Shown: one piece after another, positions 1 through 8,190 of the stretch
Layout: each line of letters begins with the position of its first letter
How positions within the stretch are numbered: position 1 is the first letter of the stretch
From: Peptococcaceae bacterium 1109
GTDB lineage: Bacteria > Bacillota > Limnochordia > Darwinibacteriales > Darwinibacteriaceae
DNA: 64,000 nt
Direction: 5' to 3'
Assembly: GCA_001028815.1 (NCBI GenBank)
Contig: LDJB01000001.1
Coordinates: 763,634-827,633, forward strand
Notes under the pieces: generated by a model
What the model saw: only the letters and a program-made list of their open reading frames with translations
Told to the model about the DNA's origin: nothing
Databases searched by the model: none
Translations under genes and position numbers: made by a program

Positions 1-199
1 GTGTGGGGCTGTTGGGAACGAACTCAAGGTTGTCAATGACTTCAAAAAAGAGCTCCTCCCACTTGGGGTCTGACTCAACGGAAGCTATGTTCTTGGCCAC
101 CCGGCGAGCCATATCTTCGGGAGTCTCCACTACCTTTCCTTCTTCTTTGGCAAGGTAGCGCCGCTCCAATACTGTGCGAGCATTAGCAGTGATCTTCAC
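1..199 (-). CDS. nrdJ: Class II (B12-dependent) ribonucleotide reductase, N-terminal part
   Basis: Only the first 66 or so codons are in the window; the gene runs off the left edge. The translation starts MKITANARTVLERRYL and continues with an ETPEDMARRVAKNIA stretch and a VPNSPT end. This is the typical N-terminus of adenosylcobalamin-dependent ribonucleotide reductase, which makes deoxyribonucleotides without oxygen. I chose the GTG start at 199 because GAGG lies five bases upstream and homologous sequence begins there. Two NrdR-type boxes lie 20 to 70 bases upstream, which independently supports the assignment. The cofactor need fits the adenosyltransferase gene at 15367-15930. Family identity is firm; the domains beyond the window cannot be checked. 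Confidence 0.88.
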   Translation of the reverse strand, partial: MKITANARTVLERRYLAKEEGKVVETPEDMARRVAKNIASVESDPKWEELFFEVIDNLEFVPNSPT

Positions 200-219
200 T
201 CTAGCCTCAATCCTCTCTG

Positions 220-267
220 CTACTATATGCAGTTTGTGTCGCTTTATAAGTATACTACATATAGGGT
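220..267 (-). promoter_or_regulatory. Tandem NrdR operator upstream of nrdJ
   Basis: Read on the minus strand, 267-252 is ACCCTATATGTAGTAT and 235-220 is AAACTGCATATAGTAG. Against the palindromic NrdR box ACACTATATATAGTGT, 13 and 10 of 16 positions match. The two boxes start exactly 32 bases apart, the three-turn spacing typical of NrdR operators. The AT-rich stretch between them probably holds the -10 region. NrdR is the ATP/dATP-sensing repressor of ribonucleotide reductase genes. Confidence 0.75.
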
Positions 268-278
268 GCGATGTCCAT

Positions 279-311
279 AAAAAAGCCTAGGTTAGAAATT
301 TCTACCTAGGC
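279..311 (-). terminator. Intrinsic terminator after perR
   Basis: An almost perfect inverted repeat (GCCTAGGT with ACCTAGGC, continuing AGAAA with TTTCT, one bulged base) is followed on the minus strand by six T. It lies directly downstream of the perR stop. Confidence 0.85.
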
Positions 312-320
312 AGTGATGCC

Positions 321-740
321 TTACGCTTCTCGGGCTGCGGCCTGCACTTCCGCGAGGCACTCAGAACAGGTACCGTAGAACTCCAGGCGGTGCCGAAACA
401 CCTTGCCCCCAATCTCCCGGGCCACTTCCCTGTCTAACTCTGCCATGCACTCTATCTCCAGGTCTTCAATTCTCCCGCATTGTTCGCACACAAAATGATA
501 ATGGTCGTGGGCCTTTCCGTCATAGCGTGTGTAGCCGCTTCCGTACGAGAGTTCTTGGACTTCACCCATCTCCACCAGTGTCTTCAGATTGCGGTAGATA
601 GTACCCAAACTAACGTTGGGCATCTCCTTGCGGACCTCTTGGTACACCCAGTCGGCAGTCGGATGGGTGTCGGTGCTCTGCAGCACCCGTAGGATAGCAC
701 CTCGCTGCTTTGTCTTCCGCACAAATCCCTTGGTTGTCAC
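321..740 (-). CDS. perR: Peroxide-responsive repressor PerR (Fur family)
   Basis: A Fur-family metalloregulator of about 139 residues. It has the N-terminal winged helix (HPTAD near residue 26, then NVSLGTIYRNL), the regulatory metal ligands in DHYHF, and two structural zinc CxxC pairs (CEQCG and CSEC). The HPTAD and DHYH arrangement, the aspartate after CGRIE and the HRLEFYG segment match PerR, which senses peroxide through iron-catalysed histidine oxidation, better than Fur or Zur. The longest frame opens at 755, but GGAGG lies inside it, so a GTG at 743 or 740 is the likely start. It is a single-gene unit with its own terminator, facing away from the tRNA-Leu gene. I saw no convincing PerR box upstream. 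Confidence 0.85.
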   Translation of the reverse strand: MTTKGFVRKTKQRGAILRVLQSTDTHPTADWVYQEVRKEMPNVSLGTIYRNLKTLVEMGEVQELSYGSGYTRYDGKAHDHYHFVCEQCGRIEDLEIECMAELDREVAREIGGKVFRHRLEFYGTCSECLAEVQAAAREA

Positions 741-830
741 CACTATTACCTCCACGAATACACAAGCTTAATATTAAAAAGACTCATTATTAGTTTATCA
801 CGGCCCGGGTATTTTCTCAAGAAAAACCTG

Positions 831-859
831 TTGCAAAACTGCCTGCTTCATGGTAATAT
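831..859 (+). promoter_or_regulatory. SigA-type promoter of tRNA-Leu
   Basis: TTGCAA at 831-836, a 17-base spacer and TAATAT at 854-859, ending about 20 bases before the tRNA. Confidence 0.7.
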
Positions 860-879
860 TAACAATGTCAGTCGGACGT

Positions 880-965
880 GCCGAAGTGGTGGAACTGGCA
901 GACACGCACGACTCAAAATCGTGTGAGCTACGCTCATGAGGGTTCGACTCCCTCCTTCGGCACCA
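880..965 (+). tRNA. tRNA-Leu (anticodon CAA)
   Basis: An 86-base type II tRNA with a long variable arm. The acceptor stem is GCCGAAG paired with CTTCGGC. The anticodon stem CACGA/TCGTG encloses the loop CTCAAAA, giving anticodon CAA. The T arm is GAGGG TTCGACT CCCTC. CCA is encoded. A promoter lies upstream and a terminator nine bases downstream, so it is a stand-alone unit. Confidence 0.95.
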
Positions 966-973
966 CTTAAGCT

Positions 974-997
974 ACAGCCTCAGGGCTGTTTTTTTTA
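974..997 (+). terminator. Intrinsic terminator after tRNA-Leu
   Basis: ACAGCC, loop TCAG, GGCTGT, then eight T. Confidence 0.9.
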
Positions 998-1000
998 TGC

Positions 1001-1987
1001 CTAATTGTCCGCGAGCACCCGCCACAGCTCATCTTGGACGAACAGGGGCACTTCTTCCCGCCGCCCGTCTTTGCGCACTAAGATGCGCTCTGCCCTGTCT
1101 GTCATGCGTCCCACGATGTACGCGGGGATCCCAAGCCCAGCTAGGCCATGCACGAGCCCTTGCCCTTCCGCGGCCGCGATGAGCATTGCACCTGAGGAAA
1201 GGAGCTTCAAGGGATCGATCCCCAAAGCCTCCACATACGCCCCAGTCAGGGGCGGAATGTGCACTGCCTGCTCCCACACCTCGCATCCCAAACCTGAGGC
1301 AATGGTGAGCTCCGCGAGAGCCCCAAGGAGGCCGCCTTCAGTGATGTCATGCATCGCGTGGGCCCCATGCTGCGCGGCGTATACCCCCTCAGGCACCACA
1401 CTCAGGCGATCCCGGAACCACTTTAGGGCCTCCTCAGTCACCTCTGACCTTGGCAGCAGGTCGGGAAAGTCTTGCGCAAGGATCAAGGTAGCCTCAATGC
1501 CTACACCCTTAGTCAGGATCAGGTCATCACCAGGGCGGGCGCCACTCGATGTGACGAACCTATCCTTGGGCGCGCGGCCAATGGCGGTCACTGCTACCAC
1601 GCAGTCATTTACCTTACTGGTAATCTCAGTGTGTCCCCCAATGATCTCTACTCCAAGCCCTGCCGCGGCATGCTGGATGTCAGTCATAATCTCCCCGATC
1701 TGCTCTTCCTCAATGTGTTCTGGCAAGAGGAGAACCACTTGGATACCCACAGGGTTACCCCCACAGGCAGCCACATCGTTGCAGGACACATGGACCGCGA
1801 GCTCCCCGATCCCTGCCACAGCTCCTGTGATGGGGTCGCTGGAGATGATGCATACTTCATCGCCGAAGTCAATGATGGCGCTGTCTTCACCTAAACCAGC
1901 GTGGACCAGGACATCGTCCCGTTCCACGCTGATCTTTGAAAGGACTAGCTTTTGGAGGAGTTCCGGTGGAAGTTTGCCTACGCGCAT
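1001..1987 (-). CDS. AIR synthase / HypE-like protein
   Basis: A 328-residue member of the PurM/HypE/ThiL/SelD ATP-binding superfamily. The glycine-rich GEDSAII segment, SDPITG and GGHTEIT in the N-terminal half and the DITEGGLLGAL segment in the middle are typical. It resembles HypE, which dehydrates carbamoylated cysteine during NiFe-hydrogenase maturation. However, it lacks the HypE C-terminal cysteine tail, and no hyp or hydrogenase gene is in the window, so HypE activity is not established. Its ATG shares one base with the pyk stop codon (TAATG), so it is translationally coupled as the last gene of the dnaE-acc-pfk-pyk run. The true substrate is unknown. Confidence 0.75.
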   Translation of the reverse strand: MRVGKLPPELLQKLVLSKISVERDDVLVHAGLGEDSAIIDFGDEVCIISSDPITGAVAGIGELAVHVSCNDVAACGGNPVGIQVVLLLPEHIEEEQIGEIMTDIQHAAAGLGVEIIGGHTEITSKVNDCVVAVTAIGRAPKDRFVTSSGARPGDDLILTKGVGIEATLILAQDFPDLLPRSEVTEEALKWFRDRLSVVPEGVYAAQHGAHAMHDITEGGLLGALAELTIASGLGCEVWEQAVHIPPLTGAYVEALGIDPLKLLSSGAMLIAAAEGQGLVHGLAGLGIPAYIVGRMTDRAERILVRKDGRREEVPLFVQDELWRVLADN

Positions 1988-3405
1988 TACTGCACCTCAT
2001 GGACTTGAATGAGATTGGTGCTGCCCTTGGTACCTACGCTTACCCCCGAAACGATCGTGGTAATCTCCCCTGGGGACACCAGCCCCCGTGCTTTTGCCTC
2101 TGAAACTGCAGTGGCAATCATTTCTTCAATGGACTCTGCTTCATCTACCTTGAGGGCATAAACCCCCCACATTAGGGTGAGCTGTCGCACCACTTCTTCA
2201 TCAGGGCAGAGGGCCAAAATGGTGGCCTTCGGCCGATAGCGAGACACTTCCCGGGCTGTGGTGCCAGAACGCGTGGAGCACAAAATGGCATTTACATTCA
2301 GATCCAGCGTAGTCTGGCACGCGGCGGCGCAGATGGCTTCTGTAACTTTGGTGCGAGTTATGGCCAGCTTTTCGGTGAGAAGGGCTTGGTAATCAATCAC
2401 CTGCTCCATTCTGCGGGCGATCCTGTCCATTACCTGTACAGCCTTTACAGGGTACTTGCCCATGGCTGTTTCCCCAGAGAGCATAACGCAGTCAGTGCCC
2501 TCGAAGATCGCGTTGGATACGTCGGTCACCTCTGCCCTAGTGGGCCGGGCGTTGCGGATCATAGAATCTAGCATCTGGGTCGCGGTAATTACCGGTTTCC
2601 CGGCCTCATTGCACTTGCGGATGAGCATTTTCTGAGCTAAGGGGACTTCTTCTGGGGGAATCTCCACACCTAAGTCGCCCCGGGCAACCATGATGCCGTC
2701 CGCTGCTTGAATGATGTCGTCGATATTCCGGAGGCCCGCTTCACTTTCGATCTTAGCGATGATCAGTTGGTTGCCGCCGGCTTCCTTGATGTACTCCCGT
2801 ACCGTGTGGACGTGCTCGCCCCTGCGCACGAAGGACGCGGCGATAAAGTCCACTCCGTGCTTGACCCCAAAGCGGATGTGTTCGATATCTTCTTGGGTTA
2901 CTGGGGGCAGGGATACATCTACGCCTGGCAGGCTAACCCCTTTCCGCGACGTAACCTGGCCGCCCACCACTACTTCGCAGTGGACGTCATTGCCTTGCAC
3001 CTCCCGCACTACCAGTTCGATCAAACCGTCGTCAATGTACACAATTGAGCCGGGCTTGACGTCCTTAGGCAGGCCCGCATAGTCCACATAGCACCGCTCT
3101 GCATTGCCCAGAGTTTGGTCAACAGTGAGGATGTAGCGCTGGCCTTTCTCCAAAAAGACGCCGTCGGGGTTTTCCATGCGGCCCAGCCGGATCTTAGGGC
3201 CCTGAATATCCAAGAGGATGCCCAGGTTGCGACCGAGCTCAGCCGCGGCAGCGCGCAGAGTGTGAATACGGTTTAGGTGTTCCTCATATGTACCATGGGA
3301 GAAGTTCAGCCGAGCCACGTCCATGCCCGCTTCCAGCAGAGCTCGGGCCATTTCCGGGCTTTCGCTGGCAGGCCCAATGGTACAAACGATCTTAGTTCTC
3401 CGCAC
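1987..3405 (-). CDS. pyk: Pyruvate kinase
   Basis: A 472-residue pyruvate kinase, which converts phosphoenolpyruvate and ADP to pyruvate and ATP in the last step of glycolysis. Visible motifs are the N-terminal MRRTKIVCTIGPASES, the active-site lysine region IIAKIESEAG, the metal-binding MVARGDLGVEIP and TATQMLDSM. The C-terminal allosteric domain is present. The extra phosphohistidine domain found at the C-terminus of many Bacillus enzymes is absent. It follows pfkA with a gap of 16 bases, and the pairing of the two committed glycolytic kinases is conserved in Firmicutes. Confidence 0.96.
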   Translation of the reverse strand: MRRTKIVCTIGPASESPEMARALLEAGMDVARLNFSHGTYEEHLNRIHTLRAAAAELGRNLGILLDIQGPKIRLGRMENPDGVFLEKGQRYILTVDQTLGNAERCYVDYAGLPKDVKPGSIVYIDDGLIELVVREVQGNDVHCEVVVGGQVTSRKGVSLPGVDVSLPPVTQEDIEHIRFGVKHGVDFIAASFVRRGEHVHTVREYIKEAGGNQLIIAKIESEAGLRNIDDIIQAADGIMVARGDLGVEIPPEEVPLAQKMLIRKCNEAGKPVITATQMLDSMIRNARPTRAEVTDVSNAIFEGTDCVMLSGETAMGKYPVKAVQVMDRIARRMEQVIDYQALLTEKLAITRTKVTEAICAAACQTTLDLNVNAILCSTRSGTTAREVSRYRPKATILALCPDEEVVRQLTLMWGVYALKVDEAESIEEMIATAVSEAKARGLVSPGEITTIVSGVSVGTKGSTNLIQVHEVQ

Positions 3406-3421
3406 TTAATTCCCTCCTGCC

Positions 3422-4417
3422 CTAAATGGATGATAGGATGTTCGACAAATGATAGTAATCGAGGTTGATCTGCTTTTCTTGGGCCAAGGCGTACTCCAGG
3501 TCCCAGGACTTCACCACATGGTCAATCTCTCCTACCATCCGGCCGCTCTTACCTTGGTAGACCAGTTCTACAGCGTGGTAAGCGAGGCGGCTCGCCAAAA
3601 GCCTGTCTCGCATGGTAGGGGCACCCCCCCGCTGGATATGGCCGAGGATAGTGATGCGGGTGTCGAATCCTGTGTGCTCCTGTATGTAGCGGCCGATGGC
3701 CATGGCTGGCCCGTCAAAGGTCCCTTCGATGCCGCTGGGATCTGCCCCTTCCGCCACGATTACGATGTTGTATGTCTTGCCTTGCTCATTGGCGTGCTTG
3801 ATGTGTTCGCAGACGTGCTTTACATCATAGGGTACCTCGGGGATGACAATTACATCCGCTCCCCCGGCAAGGCCTGAATAGAGGGCGATGTAGCCCGAGT
3901 GCCTTCCCATGACTTCAACCACATATACCCGCTCGTGGGAGCTGGCGGTGTCTCTAATCTTGTTCACCGCATCCATGACAGTGTTAACCGCCGTATCAAA
4001 GCCGATGGAATAATCTGTGCAGGCGATGTCATTGTCGATGGTAGCAGGGATCCCGATCACTTTGATGCCTAGCTTGTCCAGCTCCAAAGCGCCCTTAAAA
4101 GAACCATCTCCCCCGATGACAATCAGCGCTTCGATTTCATGCTGTTCCAGGGTGGCTGTGGCCTGCCTCCTACCTTCCGGGGTCATAAACTGATCGGAAC
4201 GGGCGCTTTTTAAGATTGTGCCGCCACGCTGTATGATACCTGAGACAGATCTGCTTGTTAGAGGCTCTAACTCTCCCCGAATCAGCCCGTGGTAACCCCG
4301 GTAAATGGCCCAGGGTTCCATGTTGTAGTGAATCGCGGCCCTAACCACTGTCCTAATGGCCGCGTTCATCCCCGGTGCATCGCCTCCACTTGTCAAAACT
4401 CCAACCCTTCTACGCAT
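3422..4417 (-). CDS. pfkA: ATP-dependent 6-phosphofructokinase
   Basis: A 331-residue phosphofructokinase of the bacterial allosteric type, which phosphorylates fructose 6-phosphate. Motifs in order are LTSGGDAPGMNA (ATP loop), GGDGS (the glycine that marks ATP rather than pyrophosphate use), PATIDNDI with the catalytic aspartate, MGRHSG, and GHIQRGG. The start overlaps the end of accA by eight bases, so the two are probably coupled. Its place after the acetyl-CoA carboxylase genes is the standard Firmicutes arrangement. Confidence 0.96.
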   Translation of the reverse strand: MRRRVGVLTSGGDAPGMNAAIRTVVRAAIHYNMEPWAIYRGYHGLIRGELEPLTSRSVSGIIQRGGTILKSARSDQFMTPEGRRQATATLEQHEIEALIVIGGDGSFKGALELDKLGIKVIGIPATIDNDIACTDYSIGFDTAVNTVMDAVNKIRDTASSHERVYVVEVMGRHSGYIALYSGLAGGADVIVIPEVPYDVKHVCEHIKHANEQGKTYNIVIVAEGADPSGIEGTFDGPAMAIGRYIQEHTGFDTRITILGHIQRGGAPTMRDRLLASRLAYHAVELVYQGKSGRMVGEIDHVVKSWDLEYALAQEKQINLDYYHLSNILSSI

Positions 4418-5384
4418 CTATAGGCATCCTTTCTGTCGTAAACTTTCCTATGGCCCTGAATCTGGCCAATCGTTCCTCCACTAGTCGATCAACTGGCACC
4501 TTGCAGATTTCCGCTAAGTAGCGGCGGATGAAAGCCCGCATCTGCTGGCCCATGATCGCATGGTCCCGGTGCGCTCCCCCAATGGGCTCAGTTATAACAT
4601 CATCTATAATGCCAAACTTAAGTAAATCTGCGGGGGTAAGGCGCAGAAGCTCCGCAGCCTGGGGGGCACGGGCCGAATCCCGCCACAGGATAGTGGCGCA
4701 CATTTCCGGTGAGATGACCGAATACCACGCATGTTCCAGCATCAAGATGCGGTCGCCCACCCCAATGGCAAGGGCGCCGCCGCTGCCCCCTTCTCCAGTA
4801 ATAATGCACAAGATGGGGGTCCTGATGAAAGACATCTCTTCGATGCACTGGGCAATCACCAGGCCCTGGCCCCGTTCTTCTGCTTGGATTCCAGGATAGG
4901 CACCCACCACATCAATAAAGGTAATGATGGGACGGCCAAACTTTTCCGCCTGCTTCATGAGGCGTAAAGCCTTCCTGTAACCTTCTGGGTGGGGCAGGCC
5001 GAAGTTTCTCGCGAGGTTTTCCTTGGTGTCTCGCCCCTTCTGGGGCCCAATGACGGTTACTGGTGTGCCTTCAAATGTGCCAACGCCTCCCACGATGGCC
5101 CCATCGTCTCTATAGGTGCGGTCTCCGTGGAACTCATCAAACTCATCCAGGAGCATGCTGATGTAGTCCAAAGCTGTGGGGCGCTTGGGGTGGCGGGCCA
5201 TCATTACCCGCTGAAAAGGAGTGAGGTTCTCGTAGATATCTTTGCGCAGCCGCTCTGCTCGGTGCTCCAGTTCGGCGAGCTCTTTCTCACAGTCGATCCC
5301 GTGGTCAGCTACAAATCTGTGCAGGTCGGCAATGCGCTGTTCCAACTCTACCAATGGCCTTTCCCATTCAAACACCTGTGTCAT
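4410..5384 (-). CDS. accA: Acetyl-CoA carboxylase carboxyltransferase subunit alpha
   Basis: A 324-residue alpha subunit of the carboxyltransferase, which moves the carboxyl group from biotin to acetyl-CoA to form malonyl-CoA for fatty acid synthesis. The carboxyltransferase core is clear: GYRKALRLMKQAEKF, FIDVVGAYPG, and the oxyanion-forming GEGGSGGALAIGVGD. An N-terminal helical region of about 60 residues is normal for AccA. ATG at 5384 follows GGGAGAAA and overlaps the accD stop by four bases, consistent with equal production of the two subunits. Biotin carboxylase and carrier genes are not in the window. Confidence 0.96.
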   Translation of the reverse strand: MTQVFEWERPLVELEQRIADLHRFVADHGIDCEKELAELEHRAERLRKDIYENLTPFQRVMMARHPKRPTALDYISMLLDEFDEFHGDRTYRDDGAIVGGVGTFEGTPVTVIGPQKGRDTKENLARNFGLPHPEGYRKALRLMKQAEKFGRPIITFIDVVGAYPGIQAEERGQGLVIAQCIEEMSFIRTPILCIITGEGGSGGALAIGVGDRILMLEHAWYSVISPEMCATILWRDSARAPQAAELLRLTPADLLKFGIIDDVITEPIGGAHRDHAIMGQQMRAFIRRYLAEICKVPVDRLVEERLARFRAIGKFTTERMPIDA

Positions 5385-6238
5385 TTTCTCCCACCCCGCT
5401 GGTGGTACCTGAGCAGCCGCCCGATAGCCGCGCGCATCTGGGGCCGTTTGACCAGCATGTCAATCATGCCGTGCTCTAGAGCAAACTCTGCGGTCTGGAA
5501 TCCCGGGGGCAACTTCTGCCTGGTGGTTTCTTCTACAATCCGAGGCCCAGCAAAGCCAATAAGGGCCCCTGGCTCCGCGAGGATGATGTCGCCAAGGGAT
5601 GCAAAACTGGCGTAGATGCCGCCCATGGTGGGATGGGTAAGGACGGAGATGAACAGCAGCCCGGCTCTGCTGTGCCGGCCTACCGCTTGCGCGGTCTTGG
5701 CCATCTGCATAAGGCTGAAGATGCCTTCGTGCATACGAGCCCCGCCGCCCCCTCCTGAGAAGATCACAACTGGAAGCTTTTTATCTACGGCAGTCTCGAA
5801 ACCCCGGGTGAGCTGTTCTCCCACCACAGAGCCCATGCTCCCGCCGATAAAAGCAAAATCAATCACGCCTAAGATAACCGGGGTATCAAAGACTTTGGCC
5901 TCACCGATAAGCACCGCATCATCGAGGCCAGTGAGCTGCTGTGCAGCTTGGATTTTCTCGGGGTAGCCGGGGAAGTTCAAGGGGTCTGCAGCATACAAGG
6001 GCGCGAAGGGAGCAAAACTGCCTTCATCAGCGATCATATTCAGGCGCTGCGAAGCAGAAAGGCGAAAATGATGCCCGCAGCGGCAGACAAACATTTCCTT
6101 TTCCAGCTCTTTGTTGTACAGCATCTGGGAACAGTGATCACACCTGGTCCAGAGATTATCTGGCAGCTCCTTGCGCTGTTCCACTTCACTGCGCTTTACC
6201 GTCACGTACTTCGGCTTACTCCGAAACACATTCAGCAT
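5381..6238 (-). CDS. accD: Acetyl-CoA carboxylase carboxyltransferase subunit beta
   Basis: The beta subunit (about 285 residues) that forms the carboxyltransferase tetramer with AccA. The N-terminal zinc ribbon is visible as CDHC and, about 17 residues on, CRCG. The catalytic core includes FSGGGGGARMHEG and HPTMGGIYASFASLGD. I prefer the ATG at 6238 (MLNVFRSKPKYV) over the upstream GTG at 6247, because AAGGTGG lies five to six bases before it. It sits between a DUF2007 gene and accA in the same operon. Confidence 0.95.
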   Translation of the reverse strand: MLNVFRSKPKYVTVKRSEVEQRKELPDNLWTRCDHCSQMLYNKELEKEMFVCRCGHHFRLSASQRLNMIADEGSFAPFAPLYAADPLNFPGYPEKIQAAQQLTGLDDAVLIGEAKVFDTPVILGVIDFAFIGGSMGSVVGEQLTRGFETAVDKKLPVVIFSGGGGGARMHEGIFSLMQMAKTAQAVGRHSRAGLLFISVLTHPTMGGIYASFASLGDIILAEPGALIGFAGPRIVEETTRQKLPPGFQTAEFALEHGMIDMLVKRPQMRAAIGRLLRYHQRGGRK

Positions 6239-6249
6239 TATTACCACCT

Positions 6250-6450
6250 TTATCCGCCAAACGAGGACGCAATGATCTCATTGGCCTCATCAACTTCAGA
6301 TTGGGATACGAGTATTTCCACGCTGCCGGAAGCGCCAGCATGGGGAATGCCTATGGGCCTGAGCATGACGAGAATGCCTGCTCCTTCCAGCAACTCCTTT
6401 AACATTTCTGCAATCGGCCGGTTAGGAGCGATGTACACAACCGTCCACAT
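6250..6450 (-). CDS. DUF2007-type small protein
   Basis: A 66-residue protein beginning MWTVVYIAPNRPIAEMLKEL and ending with a SEVDEANEIIAS helix. The fold pattern (a strand, a helix that scans for a ligand, then a second strand and helix) is that of DUF2007, a PII-like or ACT-like small domain of unknown ligand. The start is the ATG at 6450, preceded by AAAGGAGG; the longer frame from 6501 would run over that site. It lies between mtrB and accD, 11 bases from accD, so it is surely co-transcribed with the carboxylase genes. A role in regulating them is possible but not shown. Confidence 0.7.
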   Translation of the reverse strand: MWTVVYIAPNRPIAEMLKELLEGAGILVMLRPIGIPHAGASGSVEILVSQSEVDEANEIIASSFGG

Positions 6451-6475
6451 CTTGCTGTGGCCTCCTTTATTACCG

Positions 6476-6694
6476 TTACTCATCTGGGATAATTGAACCA
6501 ACGCTGCTAAGTACCTTTGCTTTCCCTCTTATTTTAATCGCAGATGTGTGTTCTGTAAACTGCGCAATCATGATCTCGCCCTTATCCAGCTTCTCCGAGT
6601 GGTGAAACTTGGTGTTGGTTCCTCGGGTCAACCCCATGATGGTGACGCCGTTTTCCAGGGCTTGAATGATTACGAAATCGGCTTTAGGCTCCAC
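6476..6694 (-). CDS. mtrB: trp RNA-binding attenuation protein (TRAP)
   Basis: A 72-residue homologue of Bacillus TRAP, the ring-forming protein that, when loaded with tryptophan, binds spaced GAG/UAG repeats in trp leader RNA. The core is nearly identical to [24 protein letters not shown], then [14 protein letters not shown]. The three RNA-contacting residues of Bacillus TRAP (two lysines and an arginine) are here K35, K54 and R56. The annotated frame from 6715 opens inside the dnaE end; AGAGGAGG lies within it, so the GTG at 6694 is the real start. It is embedded between dnaE and accD rather than beside folE or trp genes. No GAG/TAG repeat array was seen in the window. Confidence 0.9.
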   Translation of the reverse strand: MEPKADFVIIQALENGVTIMGLTRGTNTKFHHSEKLDKGEIMIAQFTEHTSAIKIRGKAKVLSSVGSIIPDE

Positions 6695-6708
6695 AGTATC
6701 CCTCCTCT

Positions 6709-8190
6709 TTACCAAGGCTCAAACAGCTGAACAGCCCGGCAGCACTCCTGAAGCTCTTCTTCTAAACTTGGCTGCCATTTTACCCAGTATGTTTGCGGCA
6801 AGATGTGAAGAATCTCCCGCCCTAAGCGCAGGACTACCGGAACATCGCCCTGATGCCGCGCTATTATCTCCTGGAGAAGAGCTAAGCTTTCTTCCTTTGG
6901 AACGAGAATGACGGTTGGCTTTAGGGGAAACACTCTTTGCCCGCGCAAAACGGTGCCGTCCATGGTGCCGAAAACTGCGGCCAAGGATCTTTCCCTGAGA
7001 GGCAGCTCTCCCTTAACGGACCTAGGCAGAGTAAACTCAACAAAGCCGCTGGGATCATCGATTTCTCCAGTAATCATGCCTCCACTTTCTCGAAACTTAC
7101 TTATTTCCCCTGCCGCAAATGCCAGTCCCCCGCTAATTTGTCGCAAGAAAGCCATGAAGGGCTGCCCGGGGTGCTCCGACAGGTACGCTCCTAGAAGATC
7201 CCGTTCTGCAGTGAGCCTGCTGAACCCGTCGCTGGGCTCAAGCCCAAGCTGTCCATAAAGTGCTTGCCGGCCGCCAAGGGAGTCCACGGCGCCCCCCTGC
7301 ACCAGAGCCTGCAAGGTGTGCTTAGGAAGGTCCACCCGCTGGCGGAGGTCCTGAAAGCTTCTGTACGCTCCTTGGCTCCGTTCCGCCACTATTCTTTGGG
7401 CTGCAGCCTCGCCCACGTGCTTAATAGCAGAGAGCCCTAAGCGAATCCCCTCGCCCTCTGGCCGATGGGAAACCTCGGACATATGCACGTCGGGGAGGTA
7501 CACCGGTATACCCAGCCTGCGGCACTCTCTCAGGTAAGGCTCGAGGGAGCTTCCTGAATGGCCCGCCATTAGTGCTGCAAAAAAGGCTTGGGGGTAGTGG
7601 GCCTTTAGGTACGCGGCCCGGTAGGAAATCAAGGCGTAGCACACGCTGTGGGACTTGTTGAAGGCGTACCCGGCAAACCTGCGAACGGCCGCGAAGAGGT
7701 TCCGGGCATCCTTGGGTGACAAACCGTTTTCCTCACAGCCCCGGATGAATGTCTCCGCCAACTGATTGATGAGGCTCCCATCCTTCTTGCTGATTGCGAT
7801 GCGGAGCAAGTCCGCCTCGTTCCGGCTCATCCCCCCTAAACGGTGCCCCAGCTGAATCACTTGCTCTTGGTAAACCGCGAGGCCGTAGGTCTCCCCTAGG
7901 ATTTCCTTGAGGACAGGATGGGCATAGTGTACCTTTTCTGGCGCGGCCCGGTTTGCAAGGTATGTGGGAACAAGGGACAAAGGCCCGGGCCTTCCCAAGG
8001 CTAACAGCGCGGCCAACTCAGCAAAGGAACGAGGCTGCATGCGCTTGAGAAGATCTTGAAAAAGCTCGCTTTCCAGCTGAAAGATGCCCACCGACTCTCC
8101 CCTGCTCAAGAGGGCAAAGGGTTTTTTCATCATCGAGGGAGATGCTCTCCAGGCCGAACCTGGGTTGAGACCCCTTGACTTGCTCCTCAA
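6709..8190 (-). CDS. dnaE: DNA polymerase III alpha subunit (DnaE), C-terminal part after a frameshift
   Basis: This frame encodes the second half of DnaE. It resumes at [18 protein letters not shown] and covers the rest of the fingers domain, the helix-hairpin-helix region and a short C-terminal OB region, ending near the start of mtrB. The first about 20 residues of the open frame (before position 8127) are out of frame with the homologous protein and are not DnaE. The join to the upstream half lies at the run of six T at 8122-8127. Taking 9682-6709 as one gene gives 990 codons plus one extra base, a normal length for the short Firmicutes DnaE. Confidence 0.85.
   Translation of the reverse strand: MRSKSRGLNPGSAWRASPSMMKKPFALLSRGESVGIFQLESELFQDLLKRMQPRSFAELAALLALGRPGPLSLVPTYLANRAAPEKVHYAHPVLKEILGETYGLAVYQEQVIQLGHRLGGMSRNEADLLRIAISKKDGSLINQLAETFIRGCEENGLSPKDARNLFAAVRRFAGYAFNKSHSVCYALISYRAAYLKAHYPQAFFAALMAGHSGSSLEPYLRECRRLGIPVYLPDVHMSEVSHRPEGEGIRLGLSAIKHVGEAAAQRIVAERSQGAYRSFQDLRQRVDLPKHTLQALVQGGAVDSLGGRQALYGQLGLEPSDGFSRLTAERDLLGAYLSEHPGQPFMAFLRQISGGLAFAAGEISKFRESGGMITGEIDDPSGFVEFTLPRSVKGELPLRERSLAAVFGTMDGTVLRGQRVFPLKPTVILVPKEESLALLQEIIARHQGDVPVVLRLGREILHILPQTYWVKWQPSLEEELQECCRAVQLFEPW

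Noticed and set aside
756-830. PerR box upstream of perR
   Set aside because: AT-rich stretches are present, but none matches TTATAATNATTATAA well.
1005-2012. Long plus-strand open frame (335 codons) opposite the HypE-like gene
   Set aside because: Its translation is rich in Ser, Pro, Arg and Thr and matches no family; it mirrors a well-supported gene on the minus strand.
6694-6715. TTG start of TRAP at 6715
   Set aside because: It lies within the dnaE end and upstream of the AGAGGAGG site that serves the GTG at 6694.
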